This document shows, piece after piece, positions 42,139 to 54,091 of a DNA stretch of 64,000 nt. Position numbers and translations under genes: made by a program. A model generated the notes under the pieces. It worked only from the letters and a program-made list of their open reading frames with translations, was not told the origin of the DNA and did no database searches. Origin of the DNA: Pyropia yezoensis (taxonomy: Eukaryota > Rhodophyta > Bangiophyceae > Bangiales > Bangiaceae). Position 1 is the stretch's first letter, and each line of letters opens with the position of its first letter. The stretch is from positions 26,072,951 to 26,136,950 of the forward strand of contig CM020620.1 in assembly GCA_009829735.1 (NCBI GenBank), written 5' to 3'.

Positions 42139-42343
42139 AGTCACAATCAGTCAACCGACGTAACAGTCACCACGAATAAGAGAGCGAGGGGGTAGTTGGG
42201 GGAGAGGAACCGTAGATCGCAGTCAAACGCAATCACTCAAAACAATCAACAGATCGCAGCACCACGAGGACAAGAAAAGGACTGGATCCCTATCCGTGTG
42301 CCCGGGCCGACGACGGCGTCACCAAAAGGGTGACGGAAACCCG

Positions 42344-42361
42344 TCCCCTGCTGCTCCACCA
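42344..42361 (-). other. Primer binding site of element D
   Basis: Perfect match to the shared 18-mer, one base inside the LTR. Confidence 0.88.
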
Positions 42362-42362
42362 A

Positions 42363-42725
42363 TGTAGCACAATAGGTATCCGCTGCACGTCCACTCTCAG
42401 GGAACACTCACCACGGGGGATCAGCACCAACGTCACCGGGAGGCCAAGGTTGCTGTCCTTGGAGCGCAAGCCACGGGACCAAGATGGGAGCCCAGATGGG
42501 AGGGGCTTGTTGTTCTACATTGGCCGGCGGTGGATTCGCCGCCGGCCCCCTCGTTAGAAACCCTCGGAGACACTACTAGCTACCTTCCAACCCAAGATGC
42601 ACGTCCCTCTGGTCATACGTATCTTATAGATACCGTGACCAGTACGGGCTCCCATATTGACAGTTAAGGGTCAGAAGTAGCCCCCCTAATATTAGGGTCA
42701 CAATACGGTCAACCATATTGCTACA
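42363..42725 (-). repeat. 5' LTR of element D
   Basis: 363 bp, the same length as the LTRs of B and clearly homologous, with scattered substitutions. TGTAGCAAT...GTGCTACA on the minus strand. Confidence 0.93.
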
Positions 42726-43147
42726 CGGTGGCGGGGTTTATGACGGCCGAGTTGGCTCGCATCGGGGCTATTGTGCCCCAGCCAGCCCCACTTGGGCGTG
42801 GCAAACGTCGGGCGAGCCGGGCATACTCGCCTCCTCACCATCGTCGCCGACGCTCGCGACGCTCTCCCTCCGTGTCGGAAGACGAGTTGTCTTATTCCGT
42901 CTCGGAGTCCTCTACCCCGTCAGAGTCGGAGTCGGTCCGGCGTCTGCGTCGCCAACTTGCGCGCAAGACCAAGCAGAAGGGTAGCCGCGGTCGTCGCCAC
43001 TTGCGCGACCGTGAGGGGCGCGACGGTTCCGACTTGGAGCCGCCGGCCCCGCCGACTCGTGGGGAGCGTTATCGCCGTGGGTCTCGCCGCTCGCCTCCAC
43101 ATGAGGGCGAGGGCCGTGGAGTGGGAGAGTCTAGCATGCGTGCCTAG
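42726..43147 (+). pseudogene. Antisense accessory ORF of element E, C-terminal 140 codons
   Basis: It matches the last part of the element C antisense ORF (MTAELARIGAIVPQP, RRASRAYSPP, SEDELSYSVSESSTP, GRGVGESSMRA) with no stop or frameshift, although pol in the same element has several. The N-terminal ~500 codons were removed at the D boundary. Confidence 0.85.
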
Positions 43148-43256
43148 TTGGCAGCTGCCTTTGTTGTGAGAGTGTGAGGGTTAGGGCTGTAGTTAAAAGC
43201 CACTGCGTACCACTTCGACTTGAAGCACTCTCTTGGCACTGTTACTCGGCCTTCCC

Positions 43257-46200
43257 TCACGTTGAGGGGGGGCAGTTAAGGTCTATGTCATTCCGGGCAC
43301 AGTATGCCCGGACCTTCTCAGCGGGAAGGTCCTCCACATATTCCCACGTATCATCCTTGGCTTTGTAGCCAAACCAACGCACCCTCAACATGAGGCGGTT
43401 AGTGTCCTCATCCCAGCCGTGGTCGATGAACTTATCGAACACGTACTCCTGCGGGCCCTGTTTGGCCGCAGGCAACGAGGGTAGGCGCCACGCTTCCAAC
43501 GCACGCGCCCAAGCTGGGTCGCCTGCAGGCGGTGGTGCAACTTTGACCACGTCCTGTCCGTTCACTGTGCGGACCCCATCGTCACTTTCGATGGTGAAGC
43601 GCCGCCCATCAGTACGAAGGACCTGGTACGGCCCCTTCTTCTGGAATACCATCTTACCCCCAGTTGGGGTGTGTGAGTGTACTAGCACCCAGTCACCCTG
43701 CTCGGGGACATGCTTAGCATTGCGCACCTTTTTGTCAAAGGTACGCTTGTAGCGCTTTTGTGCTTTGTCCATCTCAGCCCTGACTTTAGGGATGAGTTTT
43801 TCAAGCCTAGCAGCGAACTCCACCTTACTCTCAGTAGGAGTAGGCGTACTGCCACCATCCTCCCTAGTTGGGAGCGGCCGCCGCACGGCAATAGACCGCA
43901 CGCGACAGGGGGTCACAAAAGCGAGGGGTACTTCCCCGGTAGATGAGTGAACCTGCGAATTGTAGGCAGTGGTAAGAATAGAAATGTATTGGTCCCACGT
44001 TTTCACGTGCTCACTCACATAGTGGCGCAGCAGCCGAACAATAGTTTTTTTGAAGCGCTCCACCTGCCCATTAGTTTGTGGGTGGTAGGGGGTGGCATAG
44101 TTTGCCTTAACCCCCAACATATCCAGCACTCCCTGAAACAGTACGGACGCAAATTGCGGTCCATTGTCCGATAGTGTACTATCCGGAATGCCATACGCGG
44201 CAACCCAGTGATCTAGGAAGGCTGAAACGACCGACATGGCCGTGATCTCTGCCGGAGCGATCGCTCGCCTAAGTTTCGTGAAGCGATCACAAATGACCAG
44301 GAGGTACTGGTTGCCCTCCTCGGTCTCTGGCAGTGGCCCAAGGATGTCCATTGCCAACGCGGCAAAGGGCTCCTTGGCCGGGAACTGTAACATAGCCGTA
44401 GTAGGCCGCCGTTCCATCAGACGGTTCTGTGCACAACTTGTGCAGGCAGCCACCCAACCGTAGATGTCCACCACCATGGACGGCCAGTAGTACCTGGTCC
44501 TCAGGGTCTGGTACAGCTTACTAGACCCCAGGTGTCCACCTGTGGGAGCGTTATGCTCCCTCTCAAGAATACTGTCCTTGAGAGATGCGGGGACGACAAG
44601 TTGTTCGGTCCCTTGGAATACCCCCCTCCTCAAGAGGAAGCAGTCGTCTCCGATGAAGAACCGCGTCTCCGCCACTGTATCCAGCGTATCCCTCTTCGAC
44701 CTGCAAAAGGAGTCTTCGGATTGGGCCTTCACCGCCTCGTCCAGGGACAGGGGCAAGTACTTCTTGTTCCCTGGCGCCTCGGGGTCCAACGCCTGACCCG
44801 AGCGCGTGACTACCCCCACGATGGGGATGTCCTCACCGACTGAGTTAGTGTCCAGCCCCTCGGTAGGTACCCGAGAAAGGCCGTCGGCAAGGGCATGTTG
44901 CCTGCCAGGTCGGTACTCAATATCAAAGTTGAAGGGTGCCAGTCGCACCCTCCACCGGTTGAGACGAGTATTCGTGCAATCCGTCTTGAAGATGAACTGC
45001 GACGCGCGGTGGTCACGGCGGATGAGGAACTTCTCACCCTCTAGGTAGTGACGAAGTGACGTCACCGCCCACACCACTGCGAGTCCTTCCAACTCGGTGA
45101 CTCCGTAGTTCTTCTCGGCCGAGTTCAGCCCCTCGCTGAAGTATCCCACCGGCAATTACTCCTTGTCCGGCTGCTGCTGAAGCAACACACAACCAAGTTG
45201 GTCGTAGCTAGCGTCCACATCCAGGATGTAGTGGCCTCCCAACCGGGGAACAGCCAAGATAGGGGGCTTCAGCAGTAGGTCCCGAAGAGTCTCAAAGGAT
45301 TCCTGCTCCACCCGACTTGGGGGAGGCAGGTGCTTCGGTAGCGTTGAGCTCACTAGCTCATTCAGCGGCTTCGCCGCCTTGGCGAAGCCCTTGGTGAAAC
45401 GTCGGTACACGTTACACATCCCGAGGAAGCTCCTCATCTGGGTCTGGGTCCGGGGGTACTGAGCCTTACGGATGGCCCTCAAGTTCTTCTCGTTGACACT
45501 GAGGCGCCCCGGACGGACGACATGTCCCAAGTATTCCACCTCTTGAGTGAAGAGGTGGCACTTACTCGCCTTCAGTGACACACCGGCGTCAGCAAGAAGC
45601 TTGAACACCTGGCCAAGATGGCCAATGTGTTCCTCCGGACTTCGGGAGAACACAATGACATCGTCGAGGTACACGAGACAGATCTGCCACCGTACTCCGG
45701 CCAGAATCATGTCCATAGCGCGCTGGAAAGTTGCCGGCGCGTTGCACAGGCCAAACGGTAGTCGCTTGCACTGGTAGGTACCACAGTGACAGGTAAAGGT
45801 AATTTTATGCCTGTCTTCCGAGGCAATGGGAATTTGCCAGTACCCCGCGTTACAGTCTAGGGTAGAGAACACGTTTGCCTCCCCCAGAGAGTCCAGACAG
45901 TCGTCCATCCTAGGTAGAGGATAACTGTCCTTCACCGTGCTCTCGTTGGGCTTACGGTAGTCGATACAGAACCGTGGGGTCCCATCAACTTTGGAGACAA
46001 TAACCACCGGGCTCGCCCACTCGGCGTTGCTGGCCTCGATCACATCGAGGGCCTCCATGCGAGCGACTTGCTCCTTGACGAGGGCCCTTGAACGGGGCCC
46101 TCCCCTATACGGTTGTTGGCGTATAGGGGGTGCACCGGGTTTCAACTCGATCCGGTGTTGGGTGGCTCTCATGAGTCCCAATTGACCATCCCACAGCTTG

Positions 46201-47240
46201 TGATATTGGTCCAAGAGGCGTTCAACTTGAACCCTCAACCTGGGTGGAACATTCTCCATGTTCACATGGGGCCGAGGAGAGGCGGCCGAATTGGCTGGGT
46301 GCTTCTCCTTTCCGGACTTCGGGTCGCTACTCGCGCCCGCGTTGAGGGTGACCGCTACTACGTGTCCCTCATGTTGGTCGATATAGCCGAACTTGGCTCC
46401 CGACTTGAAGTACTTGGGCGACGAGCTGAGGTTCATAACCTGGATCCTCCACGGGACCCCGGCTGTGGAGTCTATCGTGCCAAGGGCGACATGCACTTGG
46501 TGCTTGCGAGCAAGACGGGGGTTAAGGTGCACCAACCCGTTCCCCGTATAATCAGTTAGAACGTCAACGTGCGCCACCGAGTTGGGGGGCAACGTGACTC
46601 TACGGGCTAAACGCAGGGTAGCAGTAAACCCTTCCCTCACAGAACAAACAGGCTTCGACTGTGAGACTGTCACAGAAGCCACAGACGTTCCCTTACCAAG
46701 GATGGGGATGGTCTCCCCATTCATCAACTAGACTCAGTACTCCGGGCCACAAATCAGAGGCACTTGTGTTACAACATAAGGGGTACCCAGAAGCAGGGGT
46801 GCCGATATACTCTCGACTACTCCATAGGTCATATCGACCTCATGGGTCCCCAACCTAGTTGGTAGGGTCACGGCACCAACGATGGGAAGTACCCCACCAT
46901 TCATGTCGATCAGATGGTCAGCTCTAGACTTCCAGCGTTGGAGCTTCATCTCCTTTGGTAATAGCGACTTGCGTATCAAGGAGGCTCCTGACCCGGTATC
47001 AAGTACGATACGGGCACAGCAGGCACGGCCGGGGGCTAGTTGCACCCGTCCCGCCACATGGAAGTTCTCACCCGTCAGCACCGCGATGACCCGACGTGGG
47101 TTTACGTTCTTGGGGAGTCCTACCGGAGGTGGGCGGACTCCCTTAGGTCGCCGCAGTATCCGGCAGGGTTGGTTCGTCCTCTTAACCCACTTGGCCGAAG
47201 CTGCCGTTGTGAGCTTAGGACGGCCAGCTCCGACGGTCAT
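43257..47240 (-). pseudogene. Element E pol, decayed
   Basis: It is colinear with C pol from protease (LDTGSGAS) through RT (YLDDVIVF), RNase H, integrase (SDNGPQFAS, NGQVERFK) and chromodomain. In-frame stops lie at 46734-46736 (TGA for Trp), 46728-46730 (TAG) and 45156-45158 (TAA for Tyr). The integrase motif NGQVERFN has Lys for its last Asn. The rest of each segment is long and open, so the decay is moderate. Confidence 0.93.
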
Positions 47241-49178
47241 TCGTTTCCTGCCGACATGGCGTCTGAATCCGAGGGCGAAGGGGAAGACGACGAGTCCGAG
47301 GACGACGTGTCCGCCCCCTCCGCCGAGGGTGTGGCGACCGCCACTACCGGTCGAGGTCCACCCTTGCGGCGTGAACGTACTTCGTTCGTAGCCGACTTCC
47401 TACTCGCATTCTTAACAAGTTCTTGAATGCGTTTACTCAACTTGGGGCAATCATATGCCCAGTGTCCATCGGAGTTGCAGTTCCAACACCGATTGTCAGT
47501 TCCCGGAGAGGTCTTCCCGCCTGGGGAAGACGAAGAGGTACCCTGGGAAGTTCCCACGGCAGCTACTACCCTTTCCTTGCGGATTCGGCGTGCCTCTCTC
47601 AGCTCTCTGGCCTGGCGCGCCTCCTCGCGTTCCTTGGCCAGCTCGGCCTGACGCTCCTGGCGTTGTTCCTCCCGCAACTTGCCGTAGGCCTCGCCTCTGC
47701 GGTAGGCGAACCTAGCCAACTCGGCCAGGGTCGCTCGGGCAGAGTTATGCTCCCGGGTCTCCATCCGGACTGACCAATGGAGTCCCTCCACCAACCGACT
47801 CTTCACCACAGCTTGTGGATGAAGAAACCCACAAAGATTGTTGAGCTTACGGACTCGCAAAGGACAACTCGTCCTCAGCCTCTTCCTGGTGAGCTTGGGT
47901 AAACTCCTCAACTTGAGAAGCCAACGCTGCTTCATCCACCATGGCTCTCAACAACCAGTTGGCGAGCTCCAAGTAGGACGTCACCTCACCAGCGCCTCCA
48001 CTTGAGGAACTGGACATGACGGACATAAGTTCTGTCCGCAGGTCGCCCTTCGTAAACTCCTGTAGCATGTAGAAATCCATGCCTTCACTTGTGGCATCGT
48101 CGTCACAGGCTTTTGTGAAACGACGTAGAAACTCAAAGACACGGAGGGGGGGAGTTCCATCCCACTCCGCTTTGTGCCCAAAAGAGTGAAGTGCATTCTT
48201 CTTGGCAAGGCCCATGGCTCGGGCCTGGACAGGACCATACGCCACCGACTTGTTGTGGAGGGCGTAGGTCTCACAGTAAAAGATCCTCTTGTAGACCGGG
48301 TTGGCTACCTGGACCTTGGGCGGCACCTCACGTTGAGGGAAAAGCCGCTGAGGCACATGGGTAAGTAGACCCGCAGTGCCTGCTGTCTGCCGTGACGAGC
48401 TTGGTCTAGCCGCCAGCGTTTCCTAGGGGAACTCCCCCGTGAAGGGCGTACGCCCCACCGAGAATGGTGTGGCTCCCTCGTTGAGAGTCACAGGGGTCGC
48501 CCCCTGTTCGGGGCGACCCGAGATAGGCGTGAGGAGGGATTCCCCCTGCGCCTGCGGGCTCGAAAGCCCCAACCCGGTCTGGACATTAAGGCCATCTGGA
48601 AAACTCGCCACAATCTGATTCAGCATAGTATTCGTCATCGTGACCACCAGGTCCGGCAAAGTCTGCCGCAACACATTGGTCGCCTCCCGACGGACAGTTT
48701 CCGCGAGGAGTGGATTGACGACTCCAGTTGAGTCTCGGTCCACCCCCGGGAGTCCACCTGAGGGGTAACCACGATCCTCAGGGGTCTCAACCGGGGGCAT
48801 GGGCGCGAGCCCATCGCCGACCAACGGAGGTCCGCCGTCCTCCGAAAGCCTAGTTGGCGACGGCTCCAAGCCAAAGTTGGCTCCAACCCGGGTGGAACCC
48901 GCGGGGACATTCCTCTCACCTTGGGACGTTCCCGTTGAGTGTACCACACGGTGGCCAGACTTCGGCCCACCCACATCAGGAGTGACACCCGAATGAACTC
49001 CCGACTGAGTCTGGGTGGCCTGTTGCCCGCCCGCACTTCCTGTCCTGCTGGCTTGAGGGGCCTCTAGTCCCTCTGCGACCCCAGGTCAACCCACCTGTGG
49101 CTCACCTGCATTCGAAGGCACTGAAGTACGTGCGTCACCCGTGTACTCCCCAGACGACGGGGGGTCCGAACTAGCCAT
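47237..49178 (-). pseudogene. Element E gag, decayed
   Basis: It starts at ATG 49178 and is homologous to C gag, with an early TGA near 49083, a stop near 48423 and a frameshift around 47870-47930. The capsid (FLRRFTKACDDDATSEG) and the CCHC knuckle (CWNCNSDGHWAYDC) remain readable. It ends with TGA at 47237-47239. Confidence 0.9.
47243..47249 (-). promoter_or_regulatory. Degenerate frameshift heptamer AGGAAAC of element E
   Basis: It occupies the position of GGGAAAC in C, but the first G is A, which spoils the X-XXY-YYZ pattern in this dead copy. Confidence 0.6.
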
Positions 49179-49277
49179 GTTGGCAAACGATCCGTATGAC
49201 ACGGTCCAAGTCCACCGTTCCTCTGAGACAGAGGGCCCCCGACACCCGGGTGCACCCGGAGGTAAAGTTTAGCTCTG

Positions 49278-49295
49278 TCCCCTGCTGCTCCACCA
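49278..49295 (-). other. Primer binding site of element E
   Basis: Perfect copy of the shared 18-mer, two bases inside the LTR, as in C. Confidence 0.88.
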
Positions 49296-49297
49296 AA

Positions 49298-49770
49298 TGT
49301 GGCAAAAACCACTCGCACACGCGACTCCCAAGTTGGGGCGGTGCGCAAGGGCTGCCTCCCGTGTCGGGGGAACCGGAAGAAGTGCAAGTCGCACACACTT
49401 TATCCCTGTTGTGGGGCAATCCCCCCCCTGACAAGCAAGAAGATGGTGTGTGGTCCAACAGTTTCTTGGTCGGGACGGGGAAGCGAGGCCAAGCCCCGCT
49501 GTCCCTCCCCTTATCCCCCCAGGGTCCCCTCAGAATCTCGCCACTCGGAATCTCCCACCCCAGCACCTGCCCACCGGGCCACACGAAAATTCAAGACGAT
49601 AAATGCAGAAAACTCTCAAATCCACGTTGGATTTACTACTAAGCTAACTATCCCTAACTTAGGGAATATGGACCCAATTGCAGGGGGAGGAACGGGTCAG
49701 GCTTGTGGCCTGCCGCCCCTTGCATGGCACGTGTTGCCCCCCTGTATTCATTGGGGTCAATACTGCCACA
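49298..49770 (-). repeat. 5' LTR of element E
   Basis: 473 bp, homologous to the 468-bp LTRs of C; TGTGGCAGTATT...TTTGCCACA on the minus strand. Confidence 0.93.
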
Positions 49771-50136
49771 GGCCGTTTCGCGGGTAGAGAAGCGTTCCCA
49801 GCCAGGCCCTTGATATCCTTCGACTCCGCCGGCGGCGCTTCACTAGACGTGGCCCCTTGATCTGGACCTAACGTGGCCACGGGGTTGGTCCCCTCACTGG
49901 CCAGAGACAAGTCTACCAGAAGAACCTCGTGCACGGGGCCATCATAAGGGATCGCTAGCTCCACAGCAAAGTTCTTGGGAATGTTGACTGGCCTCTTAGA
50001 AATGTTGGTCAGGTAGAGTCGGAAGTCTCGTCTGGTCTTGATAGTGGCAAAGGCAATGTGTAGCCCCAGGCCCGTCTTGGCCATCTTGTGGGGTCTCTCG
50101 TAAAGAAGGCGCCCTCCTTTGGTCCCGCAACGAACG
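49771..50136 (-). pseudogene. Fragment F: gypsy pol protease-RT linker
   Basis: The minus-strand frame (CGTKGGRLLYERPHKMAKTG, FRLYLTNISKRPVNIPKNFA, AIPYDGPVHEVLLVDLS) aligns with the region between protease and RT in element A (QCLIYGRKEFLAKHRLYLAH, VLIVNVSRKPIPLAKGTRVG) but is well diverged. It is cut at 49770 by element E and joins the family 1 leader at about 50136. Confidence 0.75.
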
Positions 50137-50250
50137 TAGAACGGGTGCAATAATTCCCAAAACACAGGGAAGGACAGAACAGGAACAACCCAACCGCTGC
50201 TCCAAAATGTCTCTTCTCAGACACTCCAGTTTCCCCTGCTCCACCAAATG
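50137..50250 (-). other. Leader and shortened PBS of element G
   Basis: It matches the element A leader from the LTR to GCACCCGTTC and then breaks into pol linker sequence (F). The primer binding site at 50232-50246 has lost three bases (one CTG of CTGCTG), giving TGGTGGAGCAGGGGA, so priming would be impaired. Confidence 0.8.
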
Positions 50251-50825
50251 TGTGGTATAAAACTCGATCCTCTCAGACACGTGTCAATATCCCTCGGGGG
50301 AAAGGGACAGGTAGCACAGAGAGAAGAACTACGAGAGTGGTATGCCTGTTGCCTCACGTGCCTGCTGGCAGAGCCAACAGATACGTACGGTAATGCACAC
50401 GGGGAAACGGAAAGCAAACGCGCAGTTGTCTTTTTCCTTGAGGGCGCGGGCCAAGGGCGCCTTGGAGTCCCTCTTGACGTGCATCTGGGGAAGATTCGCC
50501 ACGCTGGCCAGGGAGCCCCCCCCCTCTAACCCCGAGTGGCCCCGACCCGATTCTAACCTCGTCAGGTTGGGGGCCACTATCACTACTAATTCTATTCTCC
50601 GCCACGAATCTCACACTCAAATGCTGTCGAATCAAGTCCCTCATAAATGTGCAAAAACCCATCAGAAGTCCCTCTCTCGCGTGTGGGTAGCGTAGTCCAC
50701 CGCATCCCAGTGCCGGGCACGGGCCACGGCCGCCATCCATCCCCACGCGGCAGGCGTGTCCTTGCACGTGGTGCCCCCTGGTCGTCATCCCGGGTCGGCG
50801 CCAAGTCAGGGCCAGGGATGCTACA
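50251..50825 (-). repeat. 5' LTR of element G (family 1)
   Basis: 575 bp, homologous to the 571-bp LTRs of A but with many substitutions. Its outer edge interrupts the gag of element H just after the knuckle. Confidence 0.93.
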
Positions 50826-52913
50826 CCTGCCCGGTGCCGGTCCCGGTTCTCTGGCCGGATATCCCCCAGGGGATGCCTTGCGTTGTGCCGCTGCCCGTCG
50901 AAACTCCTCCAGGAGGAGCGGGCACGAGGACACCCAGTGTTGGAGGTCTCCGCTCAACGTACATCCGGATGTACCGGCCGTCCCGTGGGTCCGCATCGGG
51001 GTGGTTCCATAAGTCCGGTTGCCTGCCTCGGGCGCCCGAGTGCCTGCTCCTTGGTAGGCCTTGGGTTCTTGTGTCAGGCGGACCATGGACTCCCCCAACC
51101 GGTTGGTCCTGCCCGCGATCTGCGGAGGTGCCTCCGTATGCACCGCCCATGTTGGCAAGGGTTGATGAGGGTTACCCGTAACCGGGGAATAACCCGTGGT
51201 CCGTACATACGGGACTCGACGTCCCGCGCCCTCGCTGACCTGGAACTGCGTCCCAGCCGGGGCGATGTACGCTACCGTACCTTGCTCATCAATCACTGGC
51301 GTAGCCGGAAGCAACAGGTGGCCCTGTTGGTCGACTAGAGGTTCATCCTCACCGGTAGGGGTATGTTCGGTCGCCACCAGTACTGGTGCGGCCTTAAGGT
51401 CCACATTCTCTTGCCTCGGTACCGGGGTAGACTGAGATTGCTCCCCCTACCCTTGGGCTTCGGGGCTAAGGCACACTCCGGATGAATCACCCGGTAAGCG
51501 TCCCCCAGGGACTTGCACATGTGCATCAGTCGACTGAAGTTCGTCCGAGCCGTATTGGCTGACCATGCGGATATCCGCACGTAGTTGGGTACTCCTTCGA
51601 ACAGGATGGCCCGTAGCTCCCCTTCTCCGAGGAGCTTCCCCAGCTCGAAGTCGAGCTCTTCGATCCGGCGTCCGAACATCTTCTCATCCTCCCAGGACTG
51701 GGCGGTGGCGGTGTGAAGGGCCCGATAGTGGTCCTCGCACTTGTCCTCACTGAGGTAGCTGCTCAGCAGCTCCTTTAGAATACCACGGTAATCGATGGGG
51801 GTGGTTGCGACCCTCATTCCCGGCAGCGGGGATGCCTGGCGGAAGATGCCTCGCACCCGTTCATCAACAAAGAACGGGAGGATCACCAGCGCCAGCCCCT
51901 CGTTAACGAGTGCCTTGTCTGCGGCTGCCTTAAAGCTGGTCCGGAAGCCATTGACTGCCAACGGGCGTCCGTTCGGGCCCCCGAACAGAGGGATTTTCTT
52001 TATAAGGTTCTGCACAGAGCGGATCACCCGATGCGAGAGATTACGCATCAATTCCGATTCGGTACTAGAACGGTCTTCCAAACGATACCGTTCCGGAGTC
52101 AGCACCGACCGGAAGACTTCGTTGACAATCTCCGTGTCAGCGTCCTGGATATCCAGTCGCTTGGCCAGTTGGTGAGTAAACTGATCGGACTATATCCGCT
52201 TCAGTAAGCTCGCAGTAGCCTGCGCTGTCATAGCTTTGTACCAGTGAAGCTGGCACTTCCGGCGTCGGCACCTCGGGTTCCCGAGTTGCATGGCTTCCTC
52301 CGTCGCGGGGATACTCCGATAAGGTACCGCCCCTCCCCATAGCCGACTCTGCTCCGGCGTACGCATCCGCCGCGCCGTGTCCGCGGAGTCCGCTCCGGGT
52401 AATCCTGGCGTAGAGCTCCATGTGACTCTGTTCCAACTCGGCCGACGAGTCGTATCCATTACCCGCCGTGTCTGGGAGTTGTCCTGGGGTAGCTGCGCCG
52501 TGGTCGACCCCAGTAGACTCCGAAAGTAGTCCGGCCGGTTCGACCCGTACGTGTGTGGGGGGAACACGACGGGGTACCGTCGGGTGGCGTGTTGACATCA
52601 GCACTGCCACTGCGTCATCCGTACGCTCTTGACGTGCGTCGAGTCCGGTTCGCCGGTCCTCGATGCGAGCCAATGATGCCATCAGGGAATCCCCTGGTGA
52701 AGGTGGCGGCGGAGTGAGGTCGGCCGAGGACGGTGGAGGCGGGCCGCCGCCACCTGCCGTCCAAGCCGTAGCAAACGTCGATCCGGCACCGGAGAGCACC
52801 GGCGTCTCAATGTTTTCGATCGGGTTACCGTTCCTGGTTCCCGTATTCACCTCCTGGGTCGGTGTCGACGCCGATCCGTCATTTTGAGCGTTCTCCGTCT
52901 CTTGGGTGGACAT
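50826..52913 (-). pseudogene. Element H gag (family 2), broken
   Basis: From ATG at 52913 it follows the B gag but shifts frame at about 52240 and again near 51410. The knuckle has lost its second Cys (CTLSGDLQHWVSSC). The protein is cut at 50825 by the LTR of element G, and everything 3' of that (end of gag, pol, antisense ORF) is missing. Confidence 0.9.
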
Positions 52914-53137
52914 AGTCACAATCAGTCAACCGACGTAACAGTCACCACGAATAAGAGAGCGAGGGGGTAGTTGGGGGAGAGGAACCGTAGATCGCAGTCA
53001 AACGCAATCTCTCAAAACAATCAACAGATCGCAGCACCACGAGGACAAGAAAAGGACTGGATCCCTATCCGTGTGCCCGGGCCGAAGACGGCGTCACCAC
53101 AAGGGTGCCGAAAACCCGTGCCCTGCTGCTCCACCAA

Positions 53138-53499
53138 TGTAGCACAATAGGGAACCGTCGCACGTCCACTCTCAGGAAACACTCACCAGGGGGGATCGGC
53201 ACCAACGTCACCGGGAGGCCAAGGTTGCTGTCCTTGGAGCGCAAGCCACGGGACCAAGATGGGAGCCCAAATGGGAGGGGCTTGTTGTTCTGCCATGGCC
53301 GGCGGTGGATTCGCTGCCGGCCCCCTCGTTATAAATCCTCGGAGACACCACTAACTACCCTCCACCCCAAGATGGAAGTCCCTCTGGTCATATGTAACTC
53401 GCAGATACCGTGACCAATCCGGACTCTCAATTTGAAAGTTAAGGGATAGAAGTAGTCCCCCTTTATTAGGGTCACAATACGGTCATTCATATTGCTACA
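53138..53499 (-). repeat. 5' LTR of element H, with PBS
   Basis: 362 bp, family 2. The primer binding site at 53119-53136 has one mismatch to the shared 18-mer. The outer edge at 53499 interrupts element I gag. Confidence 0.9.
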
Positions 53500-54091
53500 G
53501 CCCGCCTTCGTCTTCTCGATTTCCTTGTCGAGGGGCCCCTTGAGGATCGTTGGAGGGGCCATGGGATTCACAGCCAGCAAGACCGGTGGGTCCAGCGCCT
53601 TCGTCGGCTTCAGATCAGAGGGCCGTCGAACTGGTCCCGTCACAGGGGCCTCGCTAGATGACCTTGTCGACTGGGCCATAGTGATCACGTCCCGGGCCGC
53701 CTTATGCTTCCCGGCCGTAAACGTGACCAGTTGTTGATAGGTTCTTTTGGGCCCGTTGTTGACAAAGGCATCGCTTCAAAGGTATTCCGGAAGTCCCTGG
53801 ATCAACTGTTGCTTCATTAACCCTTCCGTGTGGATGTTCCCACACAGCTCAGTCAGGCCCCGGAGACGCAAAGCAAAGGCTTCAACGGTCTCATCATGTT
53901 CCTTCGTGGCCCGGCTAAGCCTGTCCTAGGCCAGTGCGAGGGCATGGAGCTCCGCGTAGGTCTCAAGAAAACAGTTGATGGCCTCAGGATAACGAGTGAT
54001 CGACGCACCACCGGAGGCGCTTGTCGAATCGGGAAGGGCCCGTGTGTGCCGAGGCTCTGCGTCGCCAGAAAGGAATTGAGGGATCACATAT
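53500..54091 (-). pseudogene. Element I gag fragment (family 5)
   Basis: Minus-strand translation gives a Ty3 capsid-type sequence (ITRYPEAINCFLETYAELHA, ATKEHDETVEAFALRLRGLT, ELCGNIHTEGLMKQQLIQGL, PEYL) with an in-frame TAG near 53925 and a TGA near 53776. It then runs on into a Pro/Lys-rich stretch cut by element H. It is more like A gag than B or C gag. No other part of this element remains. Confidence 0.8.

Larger units (their letters stand above)
34446..42725 (-). mobile_element. Element D: 5' part of an older family 2 retrotransposon
   Basis: It has an LTR (42363-42725, 363 bp), PBS, gag, pol and most of the antisense ORF, all related to element B and all carrying lesions. It ends at 34445, where the LTR of element O begins; the rest of the antisense ORF and the 3' LTR are absent. 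On the right its LTR edge interrupts the antisense ORF of element E, so no second target duplication can be checked. Confidence 0.93.
42726..49770 (-). mobile_element. Element E: 5' part of an older family 3 retrotransposon
   Basis: It consists of LTR (49298-49770), PBS, gag, pol and the C-terminal end of the antisense ORF, all homologous to element C and decayed. It is cut at 42725 by the LTR of element D; the remaining antisense ORF and 3' LTR are absent. The right edge abuts a pol fragment (F) at 49771. Confidence 0.93.
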
